This document shows positions 39,104 to 47,215 of a DNA stretch of 64,000 bases, piece after piece. A program made the position numbers and the translations under genes. Position 1 is the first letter of the stretch. The number at the start of each line of letters is the position of its first letter. A model generated the notes under the pieces. The model saw only the letters and a list, made by a program, of their open reading frames with translations, was not told where the DNA came from and ran no database searches. This DNA comes from Microbacterium sp. (GTDB lineage: Bacteria > Actinomycetota > Actinomycetes > Actinomycetales > Microbacteriaceae). Location: positions 62,001 to 126,000 of the forward strand of contig JAFKIL010000001.1 in NCBI GenBank assembly GCA_017306415.1. The letters run 5' to 3'.

Positions 39104-40184
39104 TGGTGGCCGCGCGTGCGAGGTCGCGCAACTCGCCGACCGCCGCGTGTCCCAGGCGAGCGCCAGACAGCGCGCGATCGGCCTCGCGGGCGAAGTCGGA
39201 GATGAGAGTCTCGACGCGGTCCAGCGCCCCGGTGTCGCGGATGGTGCGTTGGAGTGCGGCGATCTGGACATCGTCGAGTGACGGGTCGCCGATGAGCTCA
39301 TCGACGAGGGCGCGCGGACCGGCCGGGAGCGATTCTCGCGCGAAAGCGACCAGGACCGTGCGCTTCCCCTCTCGCAGGTCGTCCCCGGAAGGCTTGCCCG
39401 TCACGGCCGCGTCGCCGAAGACGCCGAGGATGTCGTCCCGCAGCTGGAAGGCCATCCCCACGGGATGACCGAAAGCGCCCAGGGCCGCGAGCTGCGCGTC
39501 ATCCGCGCCCGCGAGGGCGGCGCCGATGAGCAGCGGCTGCTGGATGCTGTACCTCGCGGACTTCAGCGATGCGACGCGGAGCGCGCGGGACGCGTGACGA
39601 TCGTCCGGCTCGGTGCGGAACGCGGATTCCTCGGCCACGTCGAGGAACTGGCCGATCGTCACGTCGCGGCGCATGAGCGCGTACTGCGCGCGCGCGGCGG
39701 ACGCTCGCGAGGACGCGCTGGACGCGATGCCCGCCTCGAGAAGATCGTCGCTCCACGCCACCAGGAGGTCCCCGAGAAGCACGGCTCCGGCGCGACCGAA
39801 CGCCTCCGGATCGCCGGTCCACCCCGCCGCTCGATGCGCGGCCTCCAACGCGCGGTGCGCGGAAGGCCGTCCTCGGCGGGTGTCGGAGTTGTCGATGATG
39901 TCGTCGTGGACGAGAGCCGCGGCATGGAAGATCTCGAGTGCCGCCGCGGCCGCGAGCAGATCGTCGGCGAGCTCCGCGGCCGGGCCCGCGGCCTCCGCGA
40001 CCGCGCGCCATCCGGCGATGCAGAACCGGGCGCGGAGGCGCTTGCCACCGGACACGGCGGCGACCCCCGCCTCGACGATGAGCTCCGCTTCATGGCCCAT
40101 CTCTGCGGTGGCCACGCGCTGGGCCATGAAGAAGTCGTCAAGACGCTGGGAAACCGCCTCGATCGGATCCGGAGAGGGCGTCAC
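39090..40184 (-). CDS. Polyprenyl diphosphate synthase
   Basis: A 364-residue trans-isoprenyl diphosphate synthase of the GGPP/FPP type. The first Asp-rich motif is ALVHDDIIDNSDTRRGRP near residue 95 (DDxxD), the second GMAFQLRDDILGVFGD near residue 245. GGKRLRARF near residue 45 provides the allylic diphosphate contact. It elongates isoprenoid precursors, probably for quinones, carotenoids or the lipid carrier of wall synthesis; chain length cannot be read from sequence. The mycobacterial counterpart in the same place is Rv2173. The GTG start lies six bases from a TAGGCT hexamer. Confidence 0.9.
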   Translation of the reverse strand: MTPSPDPIEAVSQRLDDFFMAQRVATAEMGHEAELIVEAGVAAVSGGKRLRARFCIAGWRAVAEAAGPAAELADDLLAAAAALEIFHAAALVHDDIIDNSDTRRGRPSAHRALEAAHRAAGWTGDPEAFGRAGAVLLGDLLVAWSDDLLEAGIASSASSRASAARAQYALMRRDVTIGQFLDVAEESAFRTEPDDRHASRALRVASLKSARYSIQQPLLIGAALAGADDAQLAALGAFGHPVGMAFQLRDDILGVFGDAAVTGKPSGDDLREGKRTVLVAFARESLPAGPRALVDELIGDPSLDDVQIAALQRTIRDTGALDRVETLISDFAREADRALSGARLGHAAVGELRDLARAATTRSA

Positions 40185-40190
40185 GGGCCT

Positions 40191-40196
40191 AGCCTA
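40191..40196 (-). promoter_or_regulatory. Prenyl synthase -10 element TAGGCT, predicted leaderless
   Basis: On the minus strand TAGGCT ends six bases before GTG 40184. It is back to back with the -10 of the DUF3040 gene. Confidence 0.6.
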
Positions 40197-40213
40197 GTGA
40201 TCGAGCGCGCGCG

Positions 40214-40219
40214 TAGAAT
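40214..40219 (+). promoter_or_regulatory. DUF3040 gene -10 element TAGAAT
   Basis: TAGAAT matches TANNNT well. The transcript would start near 40226 and has a GAGGGGG ribosome site before ATG 40250. Confidence 0.5.
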
Positions 40220-40249
40220 CGACGCCACCAGCACATCCGAGGGGGATGC

Positions 40250-40627
40250 ATGCCACTCTCCGAACAAGAGCAGCGTCTGCTCGATGAGATGGAGCGCCAT
40301 CTCATGCACAACGACGCCGACGTCGTGACGGCGTCGCGCGACGGTCGCACGCTCAGCTATCGCAACATCGTCTACGGCACTGTGCTCGTGCTCGTCGGTC
40401 TGGGGGGCCTCATCGCGGGCGTCGCCGGACGCGGCGCGATCGGACTCGTCATCGTCGGGGTCGTCGGGTTCGTGCTGATGCTCGGCGGCGTGATTCTCGC
40501 CGTGACCCCCACGCGAGCCGCTTCTCCCCGGCCCGTGCAGACAAGCGCTCCTTCGACGCCGAGGAAGTCCGCATCCTTCATGGACCGGATGAACGACCGC
40601 TGGGACAGGCGGCAAGAAGACCACTGA
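40250..40627 (+). CDS. DUF3040 membrane protein
   Basis: A 125-residue actinobacterial membrane protein. The N-terminal amphipathic part MPLSEQEQRLLDEMERHLMHNDADVV (in parts) is the DUF3040 hallmark. Two membrane helices follow (about 43-60 and 64-84) and then a basic Ser/Pro-rich tail. Genes of this family usually sit just before mraZ, as here, which suggests an envelope or division link, but the function is unknown. It ends with a strong terminator, so mraZ is transcribed on its own. Confidence 0.88.
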   Translation: MPLSEQEQRLLDEMERHLMHNDADVVTASRDGRTLSYRNIVYGTVLVLVGLGGLIAGVAGRGAIGLVIVGVVGFVLMLGGVILAVTPTRAASPRPVQTSAPSTPRKSASFMDRMNDRWDRRQEDH

Positions 40628-40651
40628 TCACGGGCGGAGCGCCCACCATCG

Positions 40652-40679
40652 ACACCGACCTCCGGGTCGGTGTTTTTTT
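40652..40679 (+). terminator. Intrinsic terminator after DUF3040 gene
   Basis: ACACCGACC-TCCG-GGTCGGTGT forms a perfect 9-bp stem with a tetraloop, followed by seven T residues. This is the best intrinsic terminator in the window. Confidence 0.92.
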
Positions 40680-40736
40680 GTGCCCTGATGCTCTTGGGGA
40701 GCGCTGATGGGGGTCGCATGCTGATTGTGGTGGCTA

Positions 40737-40766
40737 AGTGGAGGATAGTGGAGTAAAGTGGCGGAC
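40737..40766 (+). promoter_or_regulatory. Three tandem 10-bp MraZ boxes
   Basis: AGTGGAGGAT, AGTGGAGTAA and AGTGGCGGAC follow one another with an exact 10-bp period just upstream of mraZ. GTGG-type repeats spaced one helical turn are the known operator form for MraZ. TAAAGT (40754-40759) in the array could be the -10. Confidence 0.75.
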
Positions 40767-40802
40767 AACCTCGCGGGGGCCGGACGAAGGGGGTGAGCGC
40801 GC

Positions 40803-41234
40803 ATGCTGCTCGGCACGCACACTCCCAAGCTCGACGACAAGGGCCGCGTGATCCTTCCGGCGAAGTTCCGCGATGACCTCGGCGACGGGATCGTGGTGAC
40901 CCGAGGGCAGGAGCGCTGCCTCTACGTGTTCAGCACGGACGAGTTCGAGCGCATCCACGAGCGCATCCGCGAGGCGCCGCTGAGCAACAAGCAGGCGCGC
41001 GATTTCCTCCGCATGTTCCTGTCCGGGGCGAGCGCCGAGAAGCCGGACGGCCAGAACCGCATCACGATCCCTCCGCCGCTGCGCGCCTACGCCGGTCTGG
41101 AGAAGGAGCTCGTCGTGACGGGCGTCGGCGCCCACGCCGAGATCTGGAACGCCGACGCGTGGAACGCCTACGCGGAGGGCAACGAGGAGAACTACGCAGA
41201 GATGGAGCAGGAGGTGATCCCCGGGCTCTTCTGA
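40803..41234 (+). CDS. mraZ: Transcriptional regulator MraZ
   Basis: A 143-residue AbrB-fold protein with two tandem SpoVT-like halves: [25 protein letters not shown] and later [18 protein letters not shown], each with the DxxGRV/ITIP core. It forms a ring-shaped oligomer binding repeated GTGG boxes and controls the division and wall gene cluster that it heads. Three such boxes lie 37-66 bases before its ATG, so autoregulation is very likely. A GAAGGGGG ribosome site precedes ATG 40803. Confidence 0.95.
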   Translation: MLLGTHTPKLDDKGRVILPAKFRDDLGDGIVVTRGQERCLYVFSTDEFERIHERIREAPLSNKQARDFLRMFLSGASAEKPDGQNRITIPPPLRAYAGLEKELVVTGVGAHAEIWNADAWNAYAEGNEENYAEMEQEVIPGLF

Positions 41235-41342
41235 TCCCTGATCGTGACTCCCAGCCGCTCACGCCCTGACGCACTTCCCCGGCGCCAGGTCAGAGCGGAT
41301 GGGGATCAGGATCCGGGATCAGATCGCAGGACCCGAGTCATC

Positions 41343-42314
41343 ATGGACCTTCGCGACATCCACACCCCCGTCATGCTCGGGCGCTGCCTCGCACTGCTCG
41401 GTCCGGCGCTCTCGCGGGAGGGCGCCGTCCTGGTCGACGCGACCCTGGGCATGGGCGGACACGCGGAGGCATTCCTGGAACGCTTTCCGGATCTGCGTGT
41501 GATCGGACTCGACCGCGATCGGGACGCCCTCAGGATCGCGGGGGAGAGGCTCGCACGGTTCGGCGAGCGCATCGTCTTCGTGCACACCGTGTACGACGGG
41601 ATCGCGGACGCCGTGCGGGGCGTCGGCGCACCCGCTGTCGACGCCGTGCTGTTCGACCTCGGCGTGTCCTCGCTCCAGCTCGATGAGGCGGAGCGCGGCT
41701 TCTCCTATGCGCGGGACGCGCCCCTGGACATGCGGATGGACCAGAGCACAGGGATCACGGCCGCCGACGTCCTTGCGACCTACGGCGAAGGCGACCTGCG
41801 CAGGATCTTCGAACGCTACGGCGAGGAGAAGCTCGCCGGCCGGTACGCTCGCGCGATCATCTCGGCGCGCAGCGACGGGCGGATCGAGCGCTCCGGGCGG
41901 CTGGTCGAGATCCTCGTCGCAGCGACGCCGGCCGGGGTGCAGCGAGCGGGTCATCCCGCCAAGCGGGTCTTCCAGGCTCTGCGCGTCGAGGTGAACGCCG
42001 AGCTCGCGGCGGTCGAACGAGCCATCCCCGCGGCCCTCGGCGTCCTGGCCGTCGGCGGCCGCATCGTGGTCCTCTCGTACCAATCGCTCGAGGACCGCAT
42101 CGTCAAGCGGGCGTTCGCCGACGCCACGACCTCGACCGCTCCCGCCGGGCTCCCCGTCGAGCTCCCCGAACACGCGCCCCGCTTCCGGTTGCTCGTGAAG
42201 GGCGCGGAGTTGGCCTCCGACGAGGAGCGCGCGACGAACTCGCGCTCCGCCCCGGTCCGTCTGCGCGCCGCTGAGCGCATCCGCGAAGACATCCCCACCA
42301 AGGAGGCGGCGTGA
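41343..42314 (+). CDS. rsmH: 16S rRNA (cytosine1402-N4)-methyltransferase
   Basis: A 323-residue S-adenosylmethionine methyltransferase. It starts [21 protein letters not shown]-binding motif I is [16 protein letters not shown] (about 32-47), followed by GLDRDRDAL, the [13 protein letters not shown] motif and the [14 protein letters not shown] block late in the protein. It modifies C1402 in the ribosomal decoding centre. ATG 41343 is preferred over an ATG at 41244 because the conserved domain begins directly after it. The stop overlaps the GTG of the next gene. Confidence 0.94.
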   Translation: MDLRDIHTPVMLGRCLALLGPALSREGAVLVDATLGMGGHAEAFLERFPDLRVIGLDRDRDALRIAGERLARFGERIVFVHTVYDGIADAVRGVGAPAVDAVLFDLGVSSLQLDEAERGFSYARDAPLDMRMDQSTGITAADVLATYGEGDLRRIFERYGEEKLAGRYARAIISARSDGRIERSGRLVEILVAATPAGVQRAGHPAKRVFQALRVEVNAELAAVERAIPAALGVLAVGGRIVVLSYQSLEDRIVKRAFADATTSTAPAGLPVELPEHAPRFRLLVKGAELASDEERATNSRSAPVRLRAAERIREDIPTKEAA

Positions 42315-42895
42315 GCACAGCGACGGCGATGACGCCGGCACCGGTCCGGAAGGCCGCCGCTCCGGTCGAGCATCCGGGGCGGCGGCTGCACGCCATCCCG
42401 ACCCCGACGCGTCGCCGCCGTCCGCGGCTCGCATACGGCATCGTCGCCGTGGCGGGGGCGATCGCGATCGCGGTGGCGCAGATGGTCTTGTCGATCATGA
42501 CGACGCAGACCTCCTACCAGCTCTCGTCGCTCACGTCGCAGCAGCGCCAGCTCACGTGGCAGAAGCAGATCCTGACCGATGAGGTCGCGGGACTCAGCTC
42601 GCCGCAGTACCTCGCGGCGAACGCGGCGGCGCTGGGCATGGTCATCGACGAGTCGCCGAGCTACCTGCGCCTCAGTGACGGAAAGCTGCTCGGCCCCAGT
42701 CAGGCGGCGGCAGGAACCTCATCGGTGGACCCCCTTCACCGCGGGGCGGTGCCCAACTCGCTGATCGCCTCGACCCCGCTCGTCACGCAGCCCGACGCCA
42801 CCATCGACGGGGTCCCCACCCCCACCGATCCCACGACGGATGCGACGACACCGGTCCCGTTGACCGACGGTCTGCCCGTACCGAGCACACACTGA
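42311..42895 (+). CDS. ftsL: FtsL-like division protein
   Basis: A 194-residue bitopic protein in the ftsL position. A basic, proline-rich cytoplasmic tail (about 1-42) leads to one membrane helix ([20 protein letters not shown], about 43-62). A coiled coil follows ([21 protein letters not shown]), then a conserved [10 protein letters not shown] motif of the FtsL/DivIC group. The last 75 residues are Pro/Thr-rich and probably disordered. It should bridge FtsQ/FtsB and FtsW/FtsI in the divisome. The start overlaps rsmH and has AAGGAGG upstream. Confidence 0.82.
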   Translation: MSTATAMTPAPVRKAAAPVEHPGRRLHAIPTPTRRRRPRLAYGIVAVAGAIAIAVAQMVLSIMTTQTSYQLSSLTSQQRQLTWQKQILTDEVAGLSSPQYLAANAAALGMVIDESPSYLRLSDGKLLGPSQAAAGTSSVDPLHRGAVPNSLIASTPLVTQPDATIDGVPTPTDPTTDATTPVPLTDGLPVPSTH

Positions 42896-42899
42896 TCAC

Positions 42900-44678
42900 A
42901 TGACGACCCGCGCCACTCGCAGCCCGCGCCGCCGCACCGTCATCGCACTCGGGGTCGTCCTCGCGATCCTGGCGGTGTTCATCGTGCGGCTCGTCGACAT
43001 CCAGGTGGTCAACGCGAAGGAGAACATCCGCGACTCGATGGCGTACGGACTCAGCGCCTCGCAGAAGCTCACCGGCAACAGGGGCACGATCGTCGACTCA
43101 TCCGGCCAGACGCTGGCCGTGAGCTCGCTCGACTACGACTGCCAGTTCACCCCCGTCAACGTGGGGCCGGTCGCACGCGCGGGCGCAGACGGCAAGGCCG
43201 TCAAGGTGCCGTGGGACGAGGTCGCGGACGAGATCGCCCACATCACAGGGAAGACGGGGGACGAAGTGCGCGCGATCGTCTCGGACGCGCTCGCGACGAA
43301 CGCCAGATCGCAATACGCGCTCCTCGGCCGCGGCTACACCACCGAGCAGTACCGTCAGCTGATGGAGCTCGGGACGGACTTCATCACCTGCCTGCCCGAA
43401 CCCTCCCGTACGTACCCCAACGGCGCGGTGGCCGGCAACCTCCTCGGCTTCCTCTACGGCGACGGCAAGCTCGCCGGTCTCGAGCAGAGCGCGAATGCAT
43501 GCCTGTCCGCGAAGGACGGCTCGCTGCAGTTCCAGAAGGGCAAGGACGGGGTCATCATCCCCGGCACCGAGGTCGAGAAGCCCGCGGTGAACGGGGGCAC
43601 GGTCAAGCTCACGATCGATCTCGATCTGCAGTGGTACCTGCAGCAGCTCGCCGCCCAGGCGAAGCAGGACATGGGTGCGAAGTTCGCCACCATCACCGTG
43701 GTGGAGGTGAAGACGGGCAAGATCAAGGCCGCCGCCGAGTACCCGTCCGTGGATCCGAACAACTACGACGCACCCGGCTCGTATCTCAACAGCCAGATCT
43801 TCGGGGGCACGTTCGAACCGGGTTCGACCTTCAAGGGGATCACGGCCTCCACGCTGATCGACGCCGCGGGGCAGACGCCCACGTCCACCGCGGAGGTCCC
43901 GAGCACGGTGACCTTCCCGAACGGCGCGAAGGTCCGCGACGCCTTCGTCCACCCCACGTACGACTACACGCTCGCCGGGGTGCTGATCGACTCGTCGAAC
44001 GCGGGCGCGTCGGTGTTCAGCCAGCGGGTCAGTCCGACCGTCCGCTACGACTACCTCAAGAAGTTCGGCATCGGCTCCGGAAGCGCCGTCGATTTCCCCG
44101 GGCAGGCGAAGGGGGTCGTGCACCCCGTGAAGAACTGGGACAACCAGATGCTGTACGACACGTCGTACGGACAGGGCCTGACGACGACGGTGCCCGAGCT
44201 CATGGGCGCCTACGACGGCATCATCAACGGCGGCGTGAAGATGCCGCTCTCTCTGGTCGAGTCGTGCACGAGGGCCGACGGCACGGTCGTCACGCCCGCG
44301 ACGCCGAAGCCGACGCGGGTCATCAGCGCGCAGACGTCGGCGCAGATGCGCGAGATCTTCGAGAACGTGGCGCTGCAGGCGACCTACGCGGACCAGATCA
44401 AGATTCCCGGCTACCGCATCGGCACGAAGACCGGTACCGGCCAGATCTCGAACAACGGTCACGGCTACAAGAGCGGCGTCTACTACACGACGATGATCGG
44501 TTTCGCGCCCGCCGACGATCCGCAGTACCTCGTCGCCGTCACCCTCGACGAGCCGACCAAGATAACATCGTCTTCGGCCAACGCGCCGTACTTCCAGAAG
44601 GCGATGACCCAGGTCCTGAAGACGTTCCGGGTGATGCCCTCCACGACGAACCCGACGATCCTGCCGAAGTTCGGCTGA
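42900..44678 (+). CDS. ftsI: Penicillin-binding protein, FtsI/PBP3 class
   Basis: A 592-residue class B penicillin-binding protein, the septal transpeptidase. One N-terminal membrane helix (about 15-36) is followed by the pedestal domain (GNRGTIVDSSGQTLAVS). The transpeptidase domain has the active-site serine in GSTFKG near residue 313, SSN in DSSNAGASV, and KTGTG near residue 513. It cross-links septal peptidoglycan with FtsW. Four bases separate it from ftsL. The next gene is murF, although murE is expected there. Confidence 0.93.
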   Translation: MTTRATRSPRRRTVIALGVVLAILAVFIVRLVDIQVVNAKENIRDSMAYGLSASQKLTGNRGTIVDSSGQTLAVSSLDYDCQFTPVNVGPVARAGADGKAVKVPWDEVADEIAHITGKTGDEVRAIVSDALATNARSQYALLGRGYTTEQYRQLMELGTDFITCLPEPSRTYPNGAVAGNLLGFLYGDGKLAGLEQSANACLSAKDGSLQFQKGKDGVIIPGTEVEKPAVNGGTVKLTIDLDLQWYLQQLAAQAKQDMGAKFATITVVEVKTGKIKAAAEYPSVDPNNYDAPGSYLNSQIFGGTFEPGSTFKGITASTLIDAAGQTPTSTAEVPSTVTFPNGAKVRDAFVHPTYDYTLAGVLIDSSNAGASVFSQRVSPTVRYDYLKKFGIGSGSAVDFPGQAKGVVHPVKNWDNQMLYDTSYGQGLTTTVPELMGAYDGIINGGVKMPLSLVESCTRADGTVVTPATPKPTRVISAQTSAQMREIFENVALQATYADQIKIPGYRIGTKTGTGQISNNGHGYKSGVYYTTMIGFAPADDPQYLVAVTLDEPTKITSSSANAPYFQKAMTQVLKTFRVMPSTTNPTILPKFG

Positions 44679-44696
44679 TCGTCTCGCCCCTCACAG

Positions 44697-46109
44697 ATGA
44701 TCGCACTCACCCTCGCCCAGATCGCCCACGCCGTCGGCGGAGCCCTGCACCCCGTACCGGGCGAGTCGGCGGAGACGGTCGTCTCGGGTGCCGTCGACAC
44801 CGACTCGCGGGAGATCGGGCCCGGGGGCGTGTTCGTCGCGAAGCGCGGCGAGGCGACGGATGGGCACCTCTACGTGGACGCGGCGGTGGCGTCGGGCGCG
44901 GTCCTCGCGATCGTCGAGCACCCGGTCGCAGCCTCGGTGTCGCAGATCGTCGTGCGCGACGCCGTCGAGGCGCTGTCGGATCTGGCGCGCCATGTCGTCG
45001 GCACGATGCGCGCAGCGGGCGGCCTGCGCATCGTGGGGATCACCGGCTCCAACGGCAAGACCACCACGAAGAACATGCTCGCGCGCATCCTCCGGGACGA
45101 GGGGGAGACCGTCGCCCCCAAGGCCTCGTTCAACAACGAGGTCGGCGCGCCGCTCACCATGCTGCGGGTCACCGAGACCACGCGCTTCCTCGTCAGCGAG
45201 TTCGGGGCGAGCGCGCCAGGGGCGATCGCGAAGCTCGCCGGTCTTGTCGAGCCGGACGTCGGCGTCGTGCTCATGGTGGGGATGGCGCACGCGGGCGGCT
45301 TCGGGGGGATCGAGGAGACGCAGCGGGCCAAGTCCGAGCTCGTGCAGGCCGTGCGACCGGGGGGTCTGGCAGTCCTCAATGCGGACGACGCGCGGGTCGC
45401 GGCGATGGCCTCCATCGCGCGCGAGCGAGGGGTGTCCGTGCGCTGGTTCGGCACCGGCCCCGACGCAGAGGTGAGGGCGGCCGATGTGGACGTCGACGCC
45501 TCAGGGACGCGCTGCACCGTCGTCGTCGACGGATCGCGCCTCCCGCTGCGGCTCCAGGTGCTCGGCGCCCATCACGTGATGAACGCCCTCGCCGCGATCG
45601 CCGCGGCCACCGCGCTCGGCGTCGCACCCCAGGACTGCATCGACCGGCTGGAGACCGTGGAGCTGGCCGAGCGGTGGCGCATGCAGCCGCTCGGCTCCGA
45701 GCGCGTGCGGATCATCAACGACGCCTACAACGCCAGCCCGGACTCCATGGCAGCCGCGCTGCGAACTCTCGCGCAGATCACGCGACCCGATCAGCGCATG
45801 GTGGCCGTTCTCGGCGCGATGAGCGAGCTGGGCGAATACGCGGGCGAGGAACACGATCGGATCGGCGAACTCGCCGTGCGCCTTCGCATCCCGCGCATCG
45901 TCATCGTCGGGCCGGAGGCGCGCCGGATGTTCTTGGCGGCGGTCGGCGAAGGCTCATGGGACGACGAGGCGGTCTTCTTCGCGACGGCCGACGACGCGTT
46001 CGAGTACCTGTTGACGGAGCTGCGGGACGGCGATCGCGTGCTGGTGAAGTCGTCCAACGCCGCGGGCCTCCGATTCCTCGGCGATCGTCTGGGAGAATCG
46101 TTCTCGTGA
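44697..46109 (+). CDS. murF: UDP-MurNAc-tripeptide D-Ala-D-Ala ligase MurF
   Basis: A 470-residue Mur ligase. The ATP loop GITGSNGKTTTKNML is near residues 116-130. ASFNNEVGAPLTMLRV, VGMAHAGGFGGIEE and NDAYNASPDSMAAAL near 340 are typical of MurF rather than MurE. It adds D-Ala-D-Ala to the UDP-MurNAc-tripeptide. The start lies 18 bases after the ftsI stop and its own stop overlaps mraY. I looked for MurE features (DAP or Lys pocket motifs such as DNPR) and found none, so this is not a displaced murE. Confidence 0.93.
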   Translation: MIALTLAQIAHAVGGALHPVPGESAETVVSGAVDTDSREIGPGGVFVAKRGEATDGHLYVDAAVASGAVLAIVEHPVAASVSQIVVRDAVEALSDLARHVVGTMRAAGGLRIVGITGSNGKTTTKNMLARILRDEGETVAPKASFNNEVGAPLTMLRVTETTRFLVSEFGASAPGAIAKLAGLVEPDVGVVLMVGMAHAGGFGGIEETQRAKSELVQAVRPGGLAVLNADDARVAAMASIARERGVSVRWFGTGPDAEVRAADVDVDASGTRCTVVVDGSRLPLRLQVLGAHHVMNALAAIAAATALGVAPQDCIDRLETVELAERWRMQPLGSERVRIINDAYNASPDSMAAALRTLAQITRPDQRMVAVLGAMSELGEYAGEEHDRIGELAVRLRIPRIVIVGPEARRMFLAAVGEGSWDDEAVFFATADDAFEYLLTELRDGDRVLVKSSNAAGLRFLGDRLGESFS

Positions 46110-47215
46110 GATCACTCCTGACCGCAGCGGCGATCTCGCTGGCATTCACCCTCTTCCTCACTCCTGTCTTCCTGAGACTGTTCCGGAAGTGGGGCTGGGG
46201 ACAGGTCATCCGGACCCCGGACGACATCCGCAACCCCAGCCACGCCGAGAAGCGCGGCACGCCGACCATGGGCGGAACGATCTTCATCGCCGGCACGATC
46301 GTCGGCTACCTCGTCGGCTGCTTCGTCGGCAACAACCCACCGACGATCTCCGGCATGCTCGTCATCTGGATGATGGTCGGCTTCGGCGCGGTGGGGTTCA
46401 TCGACGACTACATGAAGGTCAGGCGTCAACGGAGCCTGGGCCTCAGCGGCTGGCGCAAGATCGTCGGTCAGGTCATCGTGACGGTCCCCTTCGGCGTCAC
46501 CGCGCTGAACTTCCCGGACGCGTCGCTGCAGACGCCCGCGTCCCCCTACATCTCGCTCTTCCGCGACATCCCCGTGCTCTCCTTCATGGCGTTCGGTCTC
46601 GTGGCGGGCTGGGTCCTGTACCTGCTGTGGGTCACGTTCATCGGCGTCGCGTGGTCGAACAGCACGAACGTCACCGACGGGTTGGACGGCCTGGCCGCGG
46701 GGGCGGGGATCTTCACCATCGCGGCGATGAGCCTGATCACCTTCTGGCAGTTCCAGCAGTCGTGCTCCGCGGAGTCGCTCGTCGCGGCATATCAGCCGGC
46801 CTGCTATGCGACGCGCGACCCGCTCGATCTGACGATCATCGCCGCCTCCTTCGTGAGCGCCCTCGTCGGATTCCTGTGGTGGCAGGCCCCCAAGGCCGAG
46901 GTCTTCATGGGAGACGTCGGATCCATGTCGATCGGCGGAGTGATCGCGGCCATGTCGATCCTCTCCCGCACCGAGCTGCTCGCCGTTCTCGTCGCGGGCG
47001 TCTTCATCATCGGCCCGGGCTCGGTGATCCTGCAGCGGCTCTACTTCCGTCTCACGCGCGGGAAGCGCCTGTTCCTGATGAGTCCGTTCCACCACCACCT
47101 CGAGATGCGCGGGTGGTCCGAGATCCAGATCGTCGTCCGGATGTGGATCATCGCCGGCATGCTCGCAGTCTCGGGCATCGGTCTGTTCTACGTGGAATGG
47201 CTGTCGCGCACATGA
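46106..47215 (+). CDS. mraY: Phospho-MurNAc-pentapeptide transferase MraY
   Basis: A 369-residue polytopic membrane enzyme making lipid I from UDP-MurNAc-pentapeptide and undecaprenyl phosphate. EKRGTPTMGGTIF (about 50-62) is the family signature. FIDDYMKVRRQRSLGLS near 100 and NVTDGLDGLAAG near 190 carry the catalytic aspartates, and FMGDVGSMSIGG and MSPFHHHLEMRGWSE complete the set. About ten membrane helices are visible. The GTG start overlaps the murF stop, and its stop overlaps the murD ATG. Confidence 0.95.
   Translation: MRSLLTAAAISLAFTLFLTPVFLRLFRKWGWGQVIRTPDDIRNPSHAEKRGTPTMGGTIFIAGTIVGYLVGCFVGNNPPTISGMLVIWMMVGFGAVGFIDDYMKVRRQRSLGLSGWRKIVGQVIVTVPFGVTALNFPDASLQTPASPYISLFRDIPVLSFMAFGLVAGWVLYLLWVTFIGVAWSNSTNVTDGLDGLAAGAGIFTIAAMSLITFWQFQQSCSAESLVAAYQPACYATRDPLDLTIIAASFVSALVGFLWWQAPKAEVFMGDVGSMSIGGVIAAMSILSRTELLAVLVAGVFIIGPGSVILQRLYFRLTRGKRLFLMSPFHHHLEMRGWSEIQIVVRMWIIAGMLAVSGIGLFYVEWLSRT

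Noticed and set aside
44697-46109. murF gene being a misplaced murE
   Set aside because: NDAYNASPDSM and the MurF-type central motifs are present; MurE pocket motifs are not.
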